Assembly: GCA_017517705.1 (NCBI GenBank)
Contig: JAFWYM010000025.1
Location: forward strand, 36,830 to 100,829
Direction: 5' to 3'
Source of the DNA: Alistipes sp.
GTDB taxonomy: Bacteria; Bacteroidota; Bacteroidia; Bacteroidales; Rikenellaceae
Length of the DNA: 64,000 nucleotides
The translations under genes were made by a program, and so were the position numbers. Positions within the stretch are counted from its first letter, which is position 1; every line of letters starts with the position of its first letter. Below are positions 33,855-43,527 of the stretch, in pieces. The notes under the pieces were generated by a model. That model had not been told where the DNA came from, did no database searches, and saw only the letters and a program-made list of their open reading frames with translations.

Positions 33855-35291
33855 ATGAAGAGTAATGTGACACCCTCGGAGCCTATGCCCGGTTTCATCG
33901 ATTTTGCCGCGGAGGTCTACCCCTTCTTGGAGTTTACCCCCTTTCATCGTACCTACTACACCATCCTCGAGGCCTTTGCCACGGGGCGCATCAGGCGCCT
34001 CATTGTCTCGATGCCGCCACAGCACGGTAAGAGTGTGGGGGCCACGACGTTGCTACCCGCATATATGCTCGGCCTCGACCCCGATATGCGTATAGCCATA
34101 GCCTCATACTCGGGAACGCTCGCCTCGAAGTTCAATCGTCGCGTGCAGCGCATCATCGAGTCGCGCGAGTATGAGGCTATGTTTCCCGAGACGACCATCA
34201 AGCGTGGCACGCGCCCGCCGGGCTACATACGCACCTCGGATGAGGTGGAGATAATCGACCATAAGGGTGAGCTCTTAAGCGTCGGCCGCGAGGGGTCGCT
34301 CACGGGAAATCGTGTTGACTGCTTCATCCTCGATGACCTCTACAAGGATGCTATGGAGGCGCAGTCGCCCGTCATACGCGAGAACTGCTGGGAGTGGTAT
34401 ACTTCGGTGGTGCGTACGCGCATGCACAATGCCTCGCGTGAGCTGATAGTGTTCACACGCTGGCACGAGGATGACCTCATCGGCGCGCTGGGACGTACGG
34501 AGTCCTTTCGTATGCTGCGCTCGTGGCGCGACATCGACGAGGTGGGGGAGGATGAGTGGCTTGTGCTAAACTTCGAGGCGCTCAAGGCCTCGCCGGCAAC
34601 GGAGATAGATCCTCGCAGTGAGGCTGAGGCGCTCTGGCCCGAGCAGCAGAGCCGCGAATTGTTGCTCGCGAAGCGTCGCCTCGACCCTGTGCGCTTCGAG
34701 GCTATGTATCAGGGACATCCCTCGTCAAAGGAGGGGTTGCTCTATGGCGATGGCTTCCGTCAGTATAAGCTCCTGCCACGCGATATTGTGGCACGCTCGA
34801 ACTATACCGACACGGCAGATGCGGGCGATGATTATCTCTGCTCGGTGGACTATGTTGTGGATACGGATGGCATCATATATGTCACCGACGTGGTCTACTC
34901 GCGCGAGGCGATGGAGCATACCGAGCCTCTGGTTGCGGCGATGCTCAAGCGCGAGGGTATACGTCGAGCCTATGTGGAGAGTAATAACGGAGGTCGTGGC
35001 TTCGCCCGCTCGTTGCAACGCTTGGTTCCCGAGACGCGCGTAGAGTGGTTTCACCAGTCGGCAAATAAGGAGGCGCGCATCCTCTCCAACGCCGCGACGG
35101 TGCTCCACATGGTGCGTATGCCCGAGGATTGGTGTGTGCGCTGGGCGGAGTTCTATGCCCATGTGACTACCTATAAGCGCCTCTTTCGCGCCAATCGCCA
35201 CGACGATGCTGCCGATGTGCTTACGGGCATTGTCGAGCGTGAGGTTACGATGGACTCGAGCGGACGCTGGCAGCGTGTGCGGTTTATATGA
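33855..35291 (+). CDS. Phage-type terminase large subunit (isolated)
   Basis: DNA-packaging motor/nuclease family, 478 residues. ATPase: Walker A-like MPPQHGKS (53-60), Walker B DCFILDD (155-161) and a coupling motif in VFTRWHEDD (199-207). The RNase H-like nuclease has Asp332 (SVDYV), Glu375 (VESNN) and Asp450/451 (HDDAADVL), so both active sites look intact. There are no portal, capsid, protease, tail or integrase genes on either side; argR and potA flank the module. Either the last trace of a prophage or a domesticated motor kept under the adjacent repressor. Confidence 0.88.
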   Translation: MKSNVTPSEPMPGFIDFAAEVYPFLEFTPFHRTYYTILEAFATGRIRRLIVSMPPQHGKSVGATTLLPAYMLGLDPDMRIAIASYSGTLASKFNRRVQRIIESREYEAMFPETTIKRGTRPPGYIRTSDEVEIIDHKGELLSVGREGSLTGNRVDCFILDDLYKDAMEAQSPVIRENCWEWYTSVVRTRMHNASRELIVFTRWHEDDLIGALGRTESFRMLRSWRDIDEVGEDEWLVLNFEALKASPATEIDPRSEAEALWPEQQSRELLLAKRRLDPVRFEAMYQGHPSSKEGLLYGDGFRQYKLLPRDIVARSNYTDTADAGDDYLCSVDYVVDTDGIIYVTDVVYSREAMEHTEPLVAAMLKREGIRRAYVESNNGGRGFARSLQRLVPETRVEWFHQSANKEARILSNAATVLHMVRMPEDWCVRWAEFYAHVTTYKRLFRANRHDDAADVLTGIVEREVTMDSSGRWQRVRFI

Positions 35292-35332
35292 CGATAATTT
35301 GCTGCTGCGATGACTATTATTAGTAGAAAATT

Positions 35333-35362
35333 TTTGTTTTTTCACTTTTTATAGTATATTTG
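35333..35362 (+). promoter_or_regulatory. Promoter of the potABCD operon
   Basis: TTTG (35333-35336), 18 nt, TATATTTG (35355-35362). The -7 box is perfect and the spacing is one or two bases short. The leader of about 100 nt contains the palindromes GCACGCGTGC (35382-35391) and TTGATCAA. Confidence 0.6.
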
Positions 35363-35467
35363 CATTAGATACGGATAATATGCACGCGTGCGTGCGTGGC
35401 GGATTCGTTGCTGTGGTTGATCGGTTGTTGATCAATGTATTGTTAAACAACAAATTACGTTATTTTA

Positions 35468-36859
35468 ATGGCAGAGTCAAATCATATCATTGAGATTCGT
35501 CATATCACGAAGAATTTCCCCGATAAGGTAGTTCTGGATGATGTGAGCTTGTCGGTTAAGAAGGGTGAGTTCCTAACGATTCTTGGCCCCTCGGGCTGTG
35601 GTAAGACCACATTGCTACGTCTCTTGGCGGGCTTTAATTCGGCTACGAGTGGCGATATACTTATCGGTGGCGAGTCTATGACGGGGGTGCCTCCGCATCT
35701 CCGCCCCGTGAATACGGTATTTCAGCGCTATGCCCTCTTCCCCAACTACAATGTTTATGACAATATAGCCTTCGGTCTTAAGCTCCAGAAGGTCGATAAG
35801 CGCGAGATCGAGCAGCGCGTAAAGCGTGCCCTCAAAATGGTGGGTATGACCGACTACGAGCATCGAGATGTGCAGTCGCTATCAGGCGGTCAGCAGCAGC
35901 GTGTGGCTATTGCCCGCGCCATTGTCAACCGCCCGCAGGTGTTGCTCCTCGACGAGCCTCTTGCGGCCCTCGACCTCAAGATGCGTAAGGATATGCAGAT
36001 GGAGCTCAAGGAGATGCACCGCACGCTGGGCATCACCTTCGTGTATGTCACACACGACCAGGAGGAGGCGCTCACGCTCTCGGATACGATTGTCGTGATG
36101 AACGAGGGTAAGATTCAGCAGATAGGCACACCGACGGATATATACAACGAGCCGTGCAACGCCTTCGTTGCCGACTTTATAGGCGAGAGCAACATCCTCA
36201 ATGCCACGATGGTACACGATCGTCTGGTGCGCTTTATGGATAAGGAGTTCGAGTGTATCGACGAGGGCTTTGGCGAGAATGTGCCTGTCGACGTGGTTGT
36301 ACGCCCCGAGGATGTATACATCATCCGCAATGCCGAGGCGGCGATGTTCCACGGTGTCGTGCGCTCGTGCATATTCAAGGGTGTACACTACGAGATGTTT
36401 GTCGACACGCCCGATGGATATGAGATTCAGATTCAGGATTATAACGCCTTTGAGCCCGGCCAGGAGGTGGGTATGCTCATCAAGCCTGCCGACATCCACG
36501 TTATGGCTAAGGAGCGCACCGAAAACTGCGTTTCGGGCACTATGGTCGATGCCACGCACGTCGAGATTCTCGGCGAGCAGTTCGAGTGCTTGGCCGTTGA
36601 GGGTGTGGATAGTGGCGACGAGGTAGATGTGACCTTCGACTTCACGGCTGTGGAGCTCACGGACGACCCCGACGATGGTGTGTCGTGGGGAACGATACGC
36701 TTCATTCTCTACAAGGGCGACCGCTATCACCTCACCGTGCGCACGGACGAGGGCGAGAATATATATGTCGACACGCCCGACGTATGGGAGGATCTCGATG
36801 AGGTGGGCATAAAGATTGCGCCCGCAGCACTCAGAGTGGCTAAGCGCACCGCAAAGTAG
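35468..36859 (+). CDS. potA: Spermidine/putrescine ABC transporter ATPase PotA
   Basis: Energises polyamine import. 463 residues, clearly longer than the roughly 370-380 usual for PotA. The ATPase core is complete: Walker [10 protein letters not shown] (40-48), signature LSGGQQQR (138-145), Walker B VLLLDEP (158-164) and [12 protein letters not shown]. The extra length is C-terminal: about 220 residues that read as two TOBE-like regulatory units ([10 protein letters not shown] near 280 and a second beta-rich segment with [15 protein letters not shown]). First gene of potA-B-C-D plus a barrel protein, under the promoter at 35333-35362. Confidence 0.93.
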   Translation: MAESNHIIEIRHITKNFPDKVVLDDVSLSVKKGEFLTILGPSGCGKTTLLRLLAGFNSATSGDILIGGESMTGVPPHLRPVNTVFQRYALFPNYNVYDNIAFGLKLQKVDKREIEQRVKRALKMVGMTDYEHRDVQSLSGGQQQRVAIARAIVNRPQVLLLDEPLAALDLKMRKDMQMELKEMHRTLGITFVYVTHDQEEALTLSDTIVVMNEGKIQQIGTPTDIYNEPCNAFVADFIGESNILNATMVHDRLVRFMDKEFECIDEGFGENVPVDVVVRPEDVYIIRNAEAAMFHGVVRSCIFKGVHYEMFVDTPDGYEIQIQDYNAFEPGQEVGMLIKPADIHVMAKERTENCVSGTMVDATHVEILGEQFECLAVEGVDSGDEVDVTFDFTAVELTDDPDDGVSWGTIRFILYKGDRYHLTVRTDEGENIYVDTPDVWEDLDEVGIKIAPAALRVAKRTAK

Positions 36860-36927
36860 TTGACACGAAGTGTTAGGTTATAACCTCGAGGCGTAGTCGC
36901 TACGCCCCATATACCACCCAAAACGAA
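36860..36927 (+). promoter_or_regulatory. potA-potB spacer with three adjacent stems
   Basis: Contains ACAC-GAA-GTGT, the perfect 12-bp palindrome AGGTTATAACCT (36875-36886) and GGCGTAG-TCG-CTACGCC (36890-36906). No T-run follows. It may be an mRNA processing or stability element that sets the ATPase-to-permease ratio. Confidence 0.4.
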
Positions 36928-37719
36928 ATGAGAAACTTGGTAAAATTCTTCTCACGCCGACGCAGCTGGAGTCTGCCATACGTGCTCTTTATGGCGGTAT
37001 TCATCGTTATGCCGCTGGTGTTGATTATGCTCTACGCCTTCCAAACGAAGGATGGAGGCTTCTCGTTGGATAACTTCGAGCGTTTTATCAACCAGCCCGA
37101 GGCGGCAAATACGTTCATCTACTCTATAGGCATCGCGCTGATAACCACGATAATATGTCTGCTGTTGGGTTATCCCGCAGCCTATATCCTCTCGCGCCTG
37201 AAGCCCTCGACGGCAAGCCTTGTCGTTATGCTCTTCATCCTGCCGATGTGGATTAATGTCCTTGTGCGTACGCTTGCCACCGTGGCGCTCTTCGACTTCC
37301 TCACGTTGCCCTTGGGCGAGGGTGCGCTCATCTTCGGCATGGTCTACAACTTCCTGCCGTTTATGATCTACCCGATATACAACGTGTTGCAGAAGATGGA
37401 TCACTCGCTTATCGAGGCCGCCGAGGATCTTGGTGCCACACCACGTCAGGTATTTGGGCGTGTGGTATTTCCGCTCTCGATGCCCGGTATTGTCAGCGGC
37501 GTGATGATGGTATTTATGCCCACCATCTCGACCTTCGCCATCGCCGAGTTGCTCACGATGAACAACATCAAGCTCTTCGGTACCACCATCCAGGAGAATA
37601 TCAATAACGGTATGTGGCACTATGGTGCGGCGCTGTCGCTCATAATGCTCGTAATCATCGGTATCACCACGCTCTTCACCGACTCGTCGGAGGAGGGCAC
37701 TAACGAGGGACTGCTATAG
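36928..37719 (+). CDS. potB: Spermidine/putrescine ABC transporter permease PotB
   Basis: 263 residues, six membrane helices. The cytoplasmic EAA loop reads LIEAAEDLGATPRQVFGRVVFPLSMPGI, the ATPase-docking motif of type I importers. N-terminal VLFMAVFIVMPLVLIMLYAF is the first helix. It pairs with potC, which starts 1 bp after its stop. Confidence 0.93.
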   Translation: MRNLVKFFSRRRSWSLPYVLFMAVFIVMPLVLIMLYAFQTKDGGFSLDNFERFINQPEAANTFIYSIGIALITTIICLLLGYPAAYILSRLKPSTASLVVMLFILPMWINVLVRTLATVALFDFLTLPLGEGALIFGMVYNFLPFMIYPIYNVLQKMDHSLIEAAEDLGATPRQVFGRVVFPLSMPGIVSGVMMVFMPTISTFAIAELLTMNNIKLFGTTIQENINNGMWHYGAALSLIMLVIIGITTLFTDSSEEGTNEGLL

Positions 37720-37720
37720 T

Positions 37721-38557
37721 ATGAAACGCACATTATCAAACCTATATCTGGTCGTACTGCTCGTTATGCTCTACGCACCGATTGTTATCATCGCCATCTT
37801 CTCCTTCACGGAGTCTAAGGTGCTGGGTAACTGGACAGGCTTCTCCACGGAGTTGTACACCTCGCTCTTTTCGGGTGGCGTGAATAACTCGCTCATTGAT
37901 GCCATAAAGAATACCTTTATCATCGCCTTCGTAGCGGCTACCGTATCTACGCTTCTGGGCACGGTTGCCGCCATCGGCATCAACGACCTGAGGTATCGTA
38001 AGCGCAGGGTTGTTAACTTTGTGAATAACATACCTATCCTTAACCCCGACATCATCACGGGTATCTCGCTCTTTTTGCTCTTCATCACGCTGGGCATTAC
38101 GCAGGGCTATACCACGGTGATTCTCGCGCATATAACCTTCTGTACGCCCTATGTCGTTCTGAGCGTCATGCCGCGCCTTACGCAGATGAATCCCAATATC
38201 TACGAGGCGGCCCTCGACCTCGGTGCTACGCCTATGCAGGCTATGCGCCGCGTTATCATCCCGGAGATACGTCCGGGTATGATCTCGGGCTTCATCCTGG
38301 CCTTCACGCTCTCTATCGACGACTTCGCCGTGACCATCTTTACCAATGGTACCGATGGCCTCGAGACGCTCTCTACGTATATATATGCCGATGCCCGCAA
38401 GGGAGGACTCACGCCCGAGTTACGCGCGCTGTCGACAATAATCCTTGTTGCGGTGTTGGTATTGTTGATCGTCGTTAACTATCGCTCACATCGTCAGGCC
38501 AAGCGTGCCGCTGAGATGGAGCAGCAGTTGTCGAACAAAAAACTCTTGCGCCGATGA
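37721..38557 (+). CDS. potC: Spermidine/putrescine ABC transporter permease PotC
   Basis: 278 residues, six membrane helices. The EAA loop IYEAALDLGATPMQAMRRVIIPEI and the FxLSIDDFAVTIFTNG segment are typical PotC features. It overlaps potD by 4 bp, so translation is coupled. With PotB it forms the membrane channel. Confidence 0.93.
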   Translation: MKRTLSNLYLVVLLVMLYAPIVIIAIFSFTESKVLGNWTGFSTELYTSLFSGGVNNSLIDAIKNTFIIAFVAATVSTLLGTVAAIGINDLRYRKRRVVNFVNNIPILNPDIITGISLFLLFITLGITQGYTTVILAHITFCTPYVVLSVMPRLTQMNPNIYEAALDLGATPMQAMRRVIIPEIRPGMISGFILAFTLSIDDFAVTIFTNGTDGLETLSTYIYADARKGGLTPELRALSTIILVAVLVLLIVVNYRSHRQAKRAAEMEQQLSNKKLLRR

Positions 38558-39984
38558 AAAAGATGATATATAGCCTTTGGGCGATTGTTGCGTTATGCTT
38601 AGCCTTCGCTGCCACGTCGTGCAATAGCGACGCCAAGCGTAAACAGATACTCAAGGTCTACAACTGGGGTGACTATATCGACGAGGATCTGTTGCCCGAG
38701 TTCGAGGCGTGGTACGAGGAGCAGACGGGCGAGAAGGTTGAGGTCATCTACCAGACCTTCGACATCAACGAGGTTATGTTGGCCAAGATCGAGAATGGCG
38801 AGGCTGACTTCGATGTCGTATGCCCCTCGGAGTATATCATCGAGCGTATGATGCGCAATAAGCTGTTGTTGCCCATCCTCACGCCCGAGTTCGAGGCTGA
38901 GATCGACGCTCGCGGTATCAACTATTTCCACTGCGTGTCGCCATATATACGCGAGCAGTTTGCACTATTGGAGGCCCCCGAGGGTGTAGACCCCAACGAC
39001 TACTCCGTGGGCTATATGTGGGGTACTACGGGTATCCTCTTCAATGAGCGCTATGTCACTGCCGAGGAGGCGTCGTCGTGGGCGCTGATGTTCGATAAGA
39101 GGCTTAAGGATAAGATCTTCGTGAAGGATGCCTTTCGCGATGTTTACTCGCCCATGCTCATCTATGCAAGAACCCTCGAGGCGCGTGCTGCGGGTCTGTT
39201 GCGCGAGGATGAGTATCTCGACCTGGATACCATTCGTGAGTTGATGTACGACTCGTCGGACGGCTCCATAGCTCTCGTCGAGAGCTACTTGAAGCGTATG
39301 AAGGAGCTCGTTGCGGGTTGGGAGGCCGACTTTGGCAAGGAGATGATGACGCAGGAGAAGGCGTGGATAAACCTCATGTGGAGTGGCGATGCCGTATGGG
39401 CTATTGATGAGGCTACGGAGGTAGGTGTCGACCTCGGTTATGTTGTGCCCAAGGAGGGTAGCATCGTGTGGTTCGACGGTTGGGTGATACCCAAGTATGC
39501 CCGTAATGTGAGGGCGGCACGTTACTTTATCGACTATATGTGTATGCCCGAGAATGCCATACGCAATATGGAGGCAACGGGATATGTGAGTGTCGTAGCC
39601 ACGGATGAGGTCTTTGCGGAGCTCGAGAATATCGGCTGTGGCGATATGGAGGTGTGTGACCTCAGCTATCTCTTTGTCGACGAGGAGGGTACGCCCATAG
39701 AGGGCTCGGATAGCGTTCTTGTAGACCCCGTGTTGTATCCCGATCGTACGGTTATTGACCGCTGTGGCGTCATGCACGACTCGGGCGATAGGACGGATAA
39801 GATGCTCGAGATGTGGTCGCGCGTCAAGGGCGATAACCTATCTACGGGGATGCTCGTAGGTATCATCCTCTTCTTCTCGCTTATGCTTTGCTGGGGTATA
39901 TGGCGCAAGGTCGATGCCTATCGTAAGAAGCAGAAGCATATCAAGCGCCACCGCCAGCACTCGAAGAGTAATAAATCGAACTAA
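38554..39984 (+). CDS. potD: PotD-like polyamine-binding lipoprotein with C-terminal membrane helix
   Basis: 476 residues, over 100 more than typical PotD. A lipoprotein signal (lipobox ATSC, C23) is followed by the binding domain: VYNWGDYIDEDLLPEFE, DFDVVCPSEYIIERM, SVGYMWGTTGILFNE and a late IVWFDGWVIPKYA. After about residue 430 there is a hydrophobic helix (GMLVGIILFFSLMLCWGIW) and a very basic tail (KKQKHIKRHRQHSK). The protein may thus be held at the inner membrane by both ends. The family assignment is firm; polyamine specificity is inferred from the operon. Confidence 0.9.
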   Translation: MKKMIYSLWAIVALCLAFAATSCNSDAKRKQILKVYNWGDYIDEDLLPEFEAWYEEQTGEKVEVIYQTFDINEVMLAKIENGEADFDVVCPSEYIIERMMRNKLLLPILTPEFEAEIDARGINYFHCVSPYIREQFALLEAPEGVDPNDYSVGYMWGTTGILFNERYVTAEEASSWALMFDKRLKDKIFVKDAFRDVYSPMLIYARTLEARAAGLLREDEYLDLDTIRELMYDSSDGSIALVESYLKRMKELVAGWEADFGKEMMTQEKAWINLMWSGDAVWAIDEATEVGVDLGYVVPKEGSIVWFDGWVIPKYARNVRAARYFIDYMCMPENAIRNMEATGYVSVVATDEVFAELENIGCGDMEVCDLSYLFVDEEGTPIEGSDSVLVDPVLYPDRTVIDRCGVMHDSGDRTDKMLEMWSRVKGDNLSTGMLVGIILFFSLMLCWGIWRKVDAYRKKQKHIKRHRQHSKSNKSN

Positions 39985-40026
39985 ATACTTAATTATTAAC
40001 AACACCTTATAGTCCCAAATTTAACG

Positions 40027-40896
40027 ATGACAAGAGAGTCTATTACTACCTTCCTTGCCACCTTTGTGCTGCTATGTTCGGTGCAGGCAGAGGTGCGCCC
40101 CAGAATTATCGATACCGACCTTAATGCTCCTGCTGCTCAGACGCTTGCAGCCGAGGATGACGATGAGGATGACGACGGGCTTTTCTGGTGGAGTGCCGGT
40201 GCCAACATTAAGTCTAACTATCTCTGGCGTGGTTACGACCAGTCGTACTATGGCAATATGTTTGACCCCGCCATACAGCCCAGCGTGACGCTCGGCCTCG
40301 GTGCCTTCTATGTCGACCTATGGTATAACTTCTCGACTATCAGCACCTACCAGGAGCTCGATATGACACTTGGCTTCGACTATGGCAACCTCTCTGTTAC
40401 GGTCTATGACGTCTGGTGCGACTATGGCAAGGCCTTCTGGCAGAACGACTTCCTGGATGACGAGAACCATAGCCTTACGGCCACTATCGAGTATACCTTC
40501 TTTGACCGCCTACGCCTGCATTGGGGAACGACGTTCCTTCACTCTGCCGACTGGCTCTATAACGAGGATGGAACAAAGAGGCGTCGCGCCTTCTCGTCAT
40601 ACTTCGAGGTAGCCTACACTCAGCCTATTGGTGACCTCTTCGATATGGAGATTACCGCAGGTGCCTCACCTTGGACTGCGCCCTTCTGGTGTGCCGGACC
40701 GCGTAAGATGGTCGATGGCGGCTATGAGCTCGACTTCGACAACCTCCCCGAGGGCTTCAATGTTACTAACCTGAGCCTTACGTTGAATAGGGAGTTTGAG
40801 GTAGGCCCCATTACTATTCCTGTAGACCTCGGCTATACCTTTAACCCGACATCTAAGAGACATTATGCTATTGTGGCGACGGGATTTAGTTTCTAA
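40027..40896 (+). CDS. Outer-membrane beta-barrel protein linked to the pot operon
   Basis: 289 residues with a signal peptide (cleavage near VQA-E), a short acidic stretch (EDDDEDDDG, about 45-53), then alternating aromatic/polar strands ending in Phe (VATGFSF), the usual barrel C-terminal signature. WSAGANIKSNYLWRGYDQS resembles TorF/Gcw_chp-like putative porins. It begins 42 bp after potD and is followed by the bidirectional terminator, so it is the last gene of the pot transcript. It could pass polyamines through the outer membrane; that is inference. Confidence 0.75.
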   Translation: MTRESITTFLATFVLLCSVQAEVRPRIIDTDLNAPAAQTLAAEDDDEDDDGLFWWSAGANIKSNYLWRGYDQSYYGNMFDPAIQPSVTLGLGAFYVDLWYNFSTISTYQELDMTLGFDYGNLSVTVYDVWCDYGKAFWQNDFLDDENHSLTATIEYTFFDRLRLHWGTTFLHSADWLYNEDGTKRRRAFSSYFEVAYTQPIGDLFDMEITAGASPWTAPFWCAGPRKMVDGGYELDFDNLPEGFNVTNLSLTLNREFEVGPITIPVDLGYTFNPTSKRHYAIVATGFSF

Positions 40897-40903
40897 TCTT
40901 TCT

Positions 40904-40957
40904 AAAAAAAAGTAAGACCCCTCGGGATAGTACATGAAGTACAGCCCGAGGGGTCTT
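40904..40957. terminator. Bidirectional Rho-independent terminator
   Basis: A 13-bp perfect stem AAGACCCCTCGGG (40914-40926) with 40945-40957. On the minus strand it is followed by a long T-run (complement of 40904-40911); on the plus strand by TCATTTCC. It separates the pot operon from the convergent Sus-like locus. Confidence 0.88.
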
Positions 40958-41026
40958 CATTTCCAATAGGCCAAATCTAATACCCTCTGACAAGAAATTA
41001 GGTCTTGGCTTCGATAAGTCGTTATT

Positions 41027-43516
41027 TTACATCTCTACAACGCCTAAGCCTCCACCATAGTAGCTGTGAATGTTCACCTTGCCGTCGGTGTCGAGGATGA
41101 CCATGACGATAAGGTCACCACCAAAGTTGCTGTCGTAGCTTGACAGTGCCTCATATTTGGGGTTAAACGTGCTCGTGGTGTCGTCGGCATACTTGTACGC
41201 CCAGCCCTCCACTACACTCTTATACGAGCCCTTAGGCTTGTTCGTCTCGGCATAATCCTCAAGGCTTGTCTTCACGCGGCTCTCAATCTCCGAGGTCTTG
41301 CATTCGGCAAAGCGCATAAACCACACCTTGTCGACATTCGAGCTGAAGGTTGTCGCTGTGAGTGTTACGCTTACGCGCGACACACTCACGTCTGTATCCT
41401 CTTCGACGACTACTGTGCTCTCGTCCGATGCCGTGAGTCTAGCTGTGCCTGTGCCGTCGTAGCTCAGCGTGCTATCATCTGCTACCTCCTCCATCGTGGT
41501 GAAGTACTCCGTATCGTAGCCTGCAAGCTGTGCTACGCATGCCAACTCGCCGGCCAAGCCATCGTTATCGACAGCCGAAGCGTAGATATAGTACTTGTCG
41601 CCCGGGTGTGAGATATTGATGACGGCCGTAGCCACGCCATTTACCAGCTCATACTCCTCGCGGTAGTTCTGATACTCGTCGGCATCCATCACACCCTCCA
41701 TATTGTCGGCATAGGCTGCATGGTCGTTCGAGGGAGCGGCATAGAGGCGTACCTTCGCAGCATTGCTGTCGGCCGTGACCTTCACCGTAAGTGTCTCGTG
41801 CGATGTCTGAGCCTCAATCTCTGCTGCCGTAATCTTGGCTATGCCCGAGAGCGTGGGGCGTGTGGTCTTAAACTGAGTGTACGCCACCTCGCCAACCTTG
41901 TCATCCTTGATGGCTATGGCATAGGCGTAGTATGTCGAGCCTACCTCCAAGCGGTCGCTGAGCATGTGTGTAATAGGCTCATTGTAGACCATGGGTATGG
42001 CCTGTGCTACGGATATGATGTAGGCCTTAATCTCCTCGTCGCTCTTACCCTCAAAGTCGAAGGGGTTATCCATGTCCGACTTAGCAATTGCGGGGTCTAT
42101 GTAGCCTATAACCATCTTGCAAGCCTCGGCTGCCGTGACCTTCACCGTGGCGGCATTGTCGCTAATCTCGGTCATCTCCATATCTATTGCCACGCTACCG
42201 TTAATCTCTGCTTCGGGGACCACGAACTCAAGAGTCTCGACGTTGTACTTACCATCGCCATTTTCGCCATATACAGCGATGGTATACGATACACCCGAAA
42301 GCAACATGAGACCTGCGCTCTCCGTGCTATCTACGCGGGCGTTGTGTACGAGATCCTGCTCGGTGAATGTGCGGTCTTCGGTCGCTGTGTTGAAGGCCGC
42401 AAAGGGGTAGCTGGGGTCGGGGTTGAGTGCTGTTTGTGCCTGCTCGATAAATGTGTTGCGGTCGAATGCCGAGGTGTGTACAGCACCTGCGACGTAACGT
42501 GTACAATTATCACTCATAGCAACATGTGCATCTACGGTAAAGGCCGTGAGGTTGGAGATGGTTATCTCGGCCACATCGCCCAGGACAAAGAAGTCGACAA
42601 TCTCCTCGTTACCCTTATTTAGGGCGTTCTCCACGCGGAAGATGAAGCTATACTCCTTGTCGTACTCTACCTTATAGCTTACGGTCTTGGCCTCGCTGCC
42701 CTCGTATGTCTCATACTTAGCATCTAACGCATCGTCGTACAAGCCCCAGTACCAGTGGTGGGTATCCTCCGAGGGTGTAACCTTGAAGCTCACGGTCATC
42801 TGCTCGGCGTCGAACTCGGCCTTGCCCACATGGAGCGTAGGCACCGAGGGCTCGAAGAGGCATTGCTTGGTAACAACGTCGCTCGTTAGCGCATCACACT
42901 CGGCATAGGCGCGAAGCTCGTAGGTCTTACCCCACTCGTAGGCGAAGCTTATGGCTGTCTCGGTGTTGCCCTCGACGCTGGTCCACTCGAGAGTAGTAGT
43001 GTCCGTCCCTGCGGGGTAGCTCTGCCAGTACCAGGCAGTTGTCACCTTCGAGGGGTATATCGTAACCTCGGCCATCATCGTTGCCTCGTTGAGCGCGATG
43101 TCGCCTATGGTGATTGCCACCTCGCCCTCGGGCATGGCGCAGAACTTTTTAGTTGCGGTCTCGCTCTTGCCCGCCGCGTTCTCGGCATACGCCACAATGG
43201 TGTACTCAACACCATACATTGCGGTGAACTCTATCTCGTCGGCCACCGAGCCCTCAACCTTCGTAAAGGGCTTATACTCGTTGTCGATGCTGTGAATTAC
43301 CTGCCAATACCATGCTGTGGCATCTGACGAGGGGGCGATCATCACCTTCACGACCATTGTCTTGGCGTCGAATTCAGGCTCGAGGATGCCTATTGTCGGC
43401 TTCTCGGCTGCGGGCGTATTGCCCTTATCTGTGTCGGGATCCTTGTCGCAGCTCCATAGAGTGAGTGCGACGGTGGCGGTGAATATCATCACCATGATGT
43501 TGTGTAATGTTCTCAT
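41027..43516 (-). CDS. Large fn3-like repeat surface lipoprotein (last gene of Sus-like locus)
   Basis: 829 residues, lipobox LWSC (C23). At least three N-terminal repeats of about 95 residues share WYWQ/WYWG: TAWYWQVIHS, TAWYWQSYPA and HHWYWGLYDD, each ending in YTIVAYAEN-like strands. Later modules have SDEEIKAYI helices like the 510-aa lipoprotein at 30149. A C-terminal region of about 150 residues ends in GGGLGVVEM. No enzyme motif is seen. Probably a surface binding or scaffold protein that works with SusC/SusD upstream. Confidence 0.75.
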   Translation of the reverse strand: MRTLHNIMVMIFTATVALTLWSCDKDPDTDKGNTPAAEKPTIGILEPEFDAKTMVVKVMIAPSSDATAWYWQVIHSIDNEYKPFTKVEGSVADEIEFTAMYGVEYTIVAYAENAAGKSETATKKFCAMPEGEVAITIGDIALNEATMMAEVTIYPSKVTTAWYWQSYPAGTDTTTLEWTSVEGNTETAISFAYEWGKTYELRAYAECDALTSDVVTKQCLFEPSVPTLHVGKAEFDAEQMTVSFKVTPSEDTHHWYWGLYDDALDAKYETYEGSEAKTVSYKVEYDKEYSFIFRVENALNKGNEEIVDFFVLGDVAEITISNLTAFTVDAHVAMSDNCTRYVAGAVHTSAFDRNTFIEQAQTALNPDPSYPFAAFNTATEDRTFTEQDLVHNARVDSTESAGLMLLSGVSYTIAVYGENGDGKYNVETLEFVVPEAEINGSVAIDMEMTEISDNAATVKVTAAEACKMVIGYIDPAIAKSDMDNPFDFEGKSDEEIKAYIISVAQAIPMVYNEPITHMLSDRLEVGSTYYAYAIAIKDDKVGEVAYTQFKTTRPTLSGIAKITAAEIEAQTSHETLTVKVTADSNAAKVRLYAAPSNDHAAYADNMEGVMDADEYQNYREEYELVNGVATAVINISHPGDKYYIYASAVDNDGLAGELACVAQLAGYDTEYFTTMEEVADDSTLSYDGTGTARLTASDESTVVVEEDTDVSVSRVSVTLTATTFSSNVDKVWFMRFAECKTSEIESRVKTSLEDYAETNKPKGSYKSVVEGWAYKYADDTTSTFNPKYEALSSYDSNFGGDLIVMVILDTDGKVNIHSYYGGGLGVVEM

Positions 43517-43527
43517 ATATGTAATTG

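Noticed and set aside
32721-35291. Complete prophage
   Set aside because: Only a repressor, a small ORF and a terminase are present; no portal, capsid, tail, lysis or integrase gene and no att-like direct repeats were seen.
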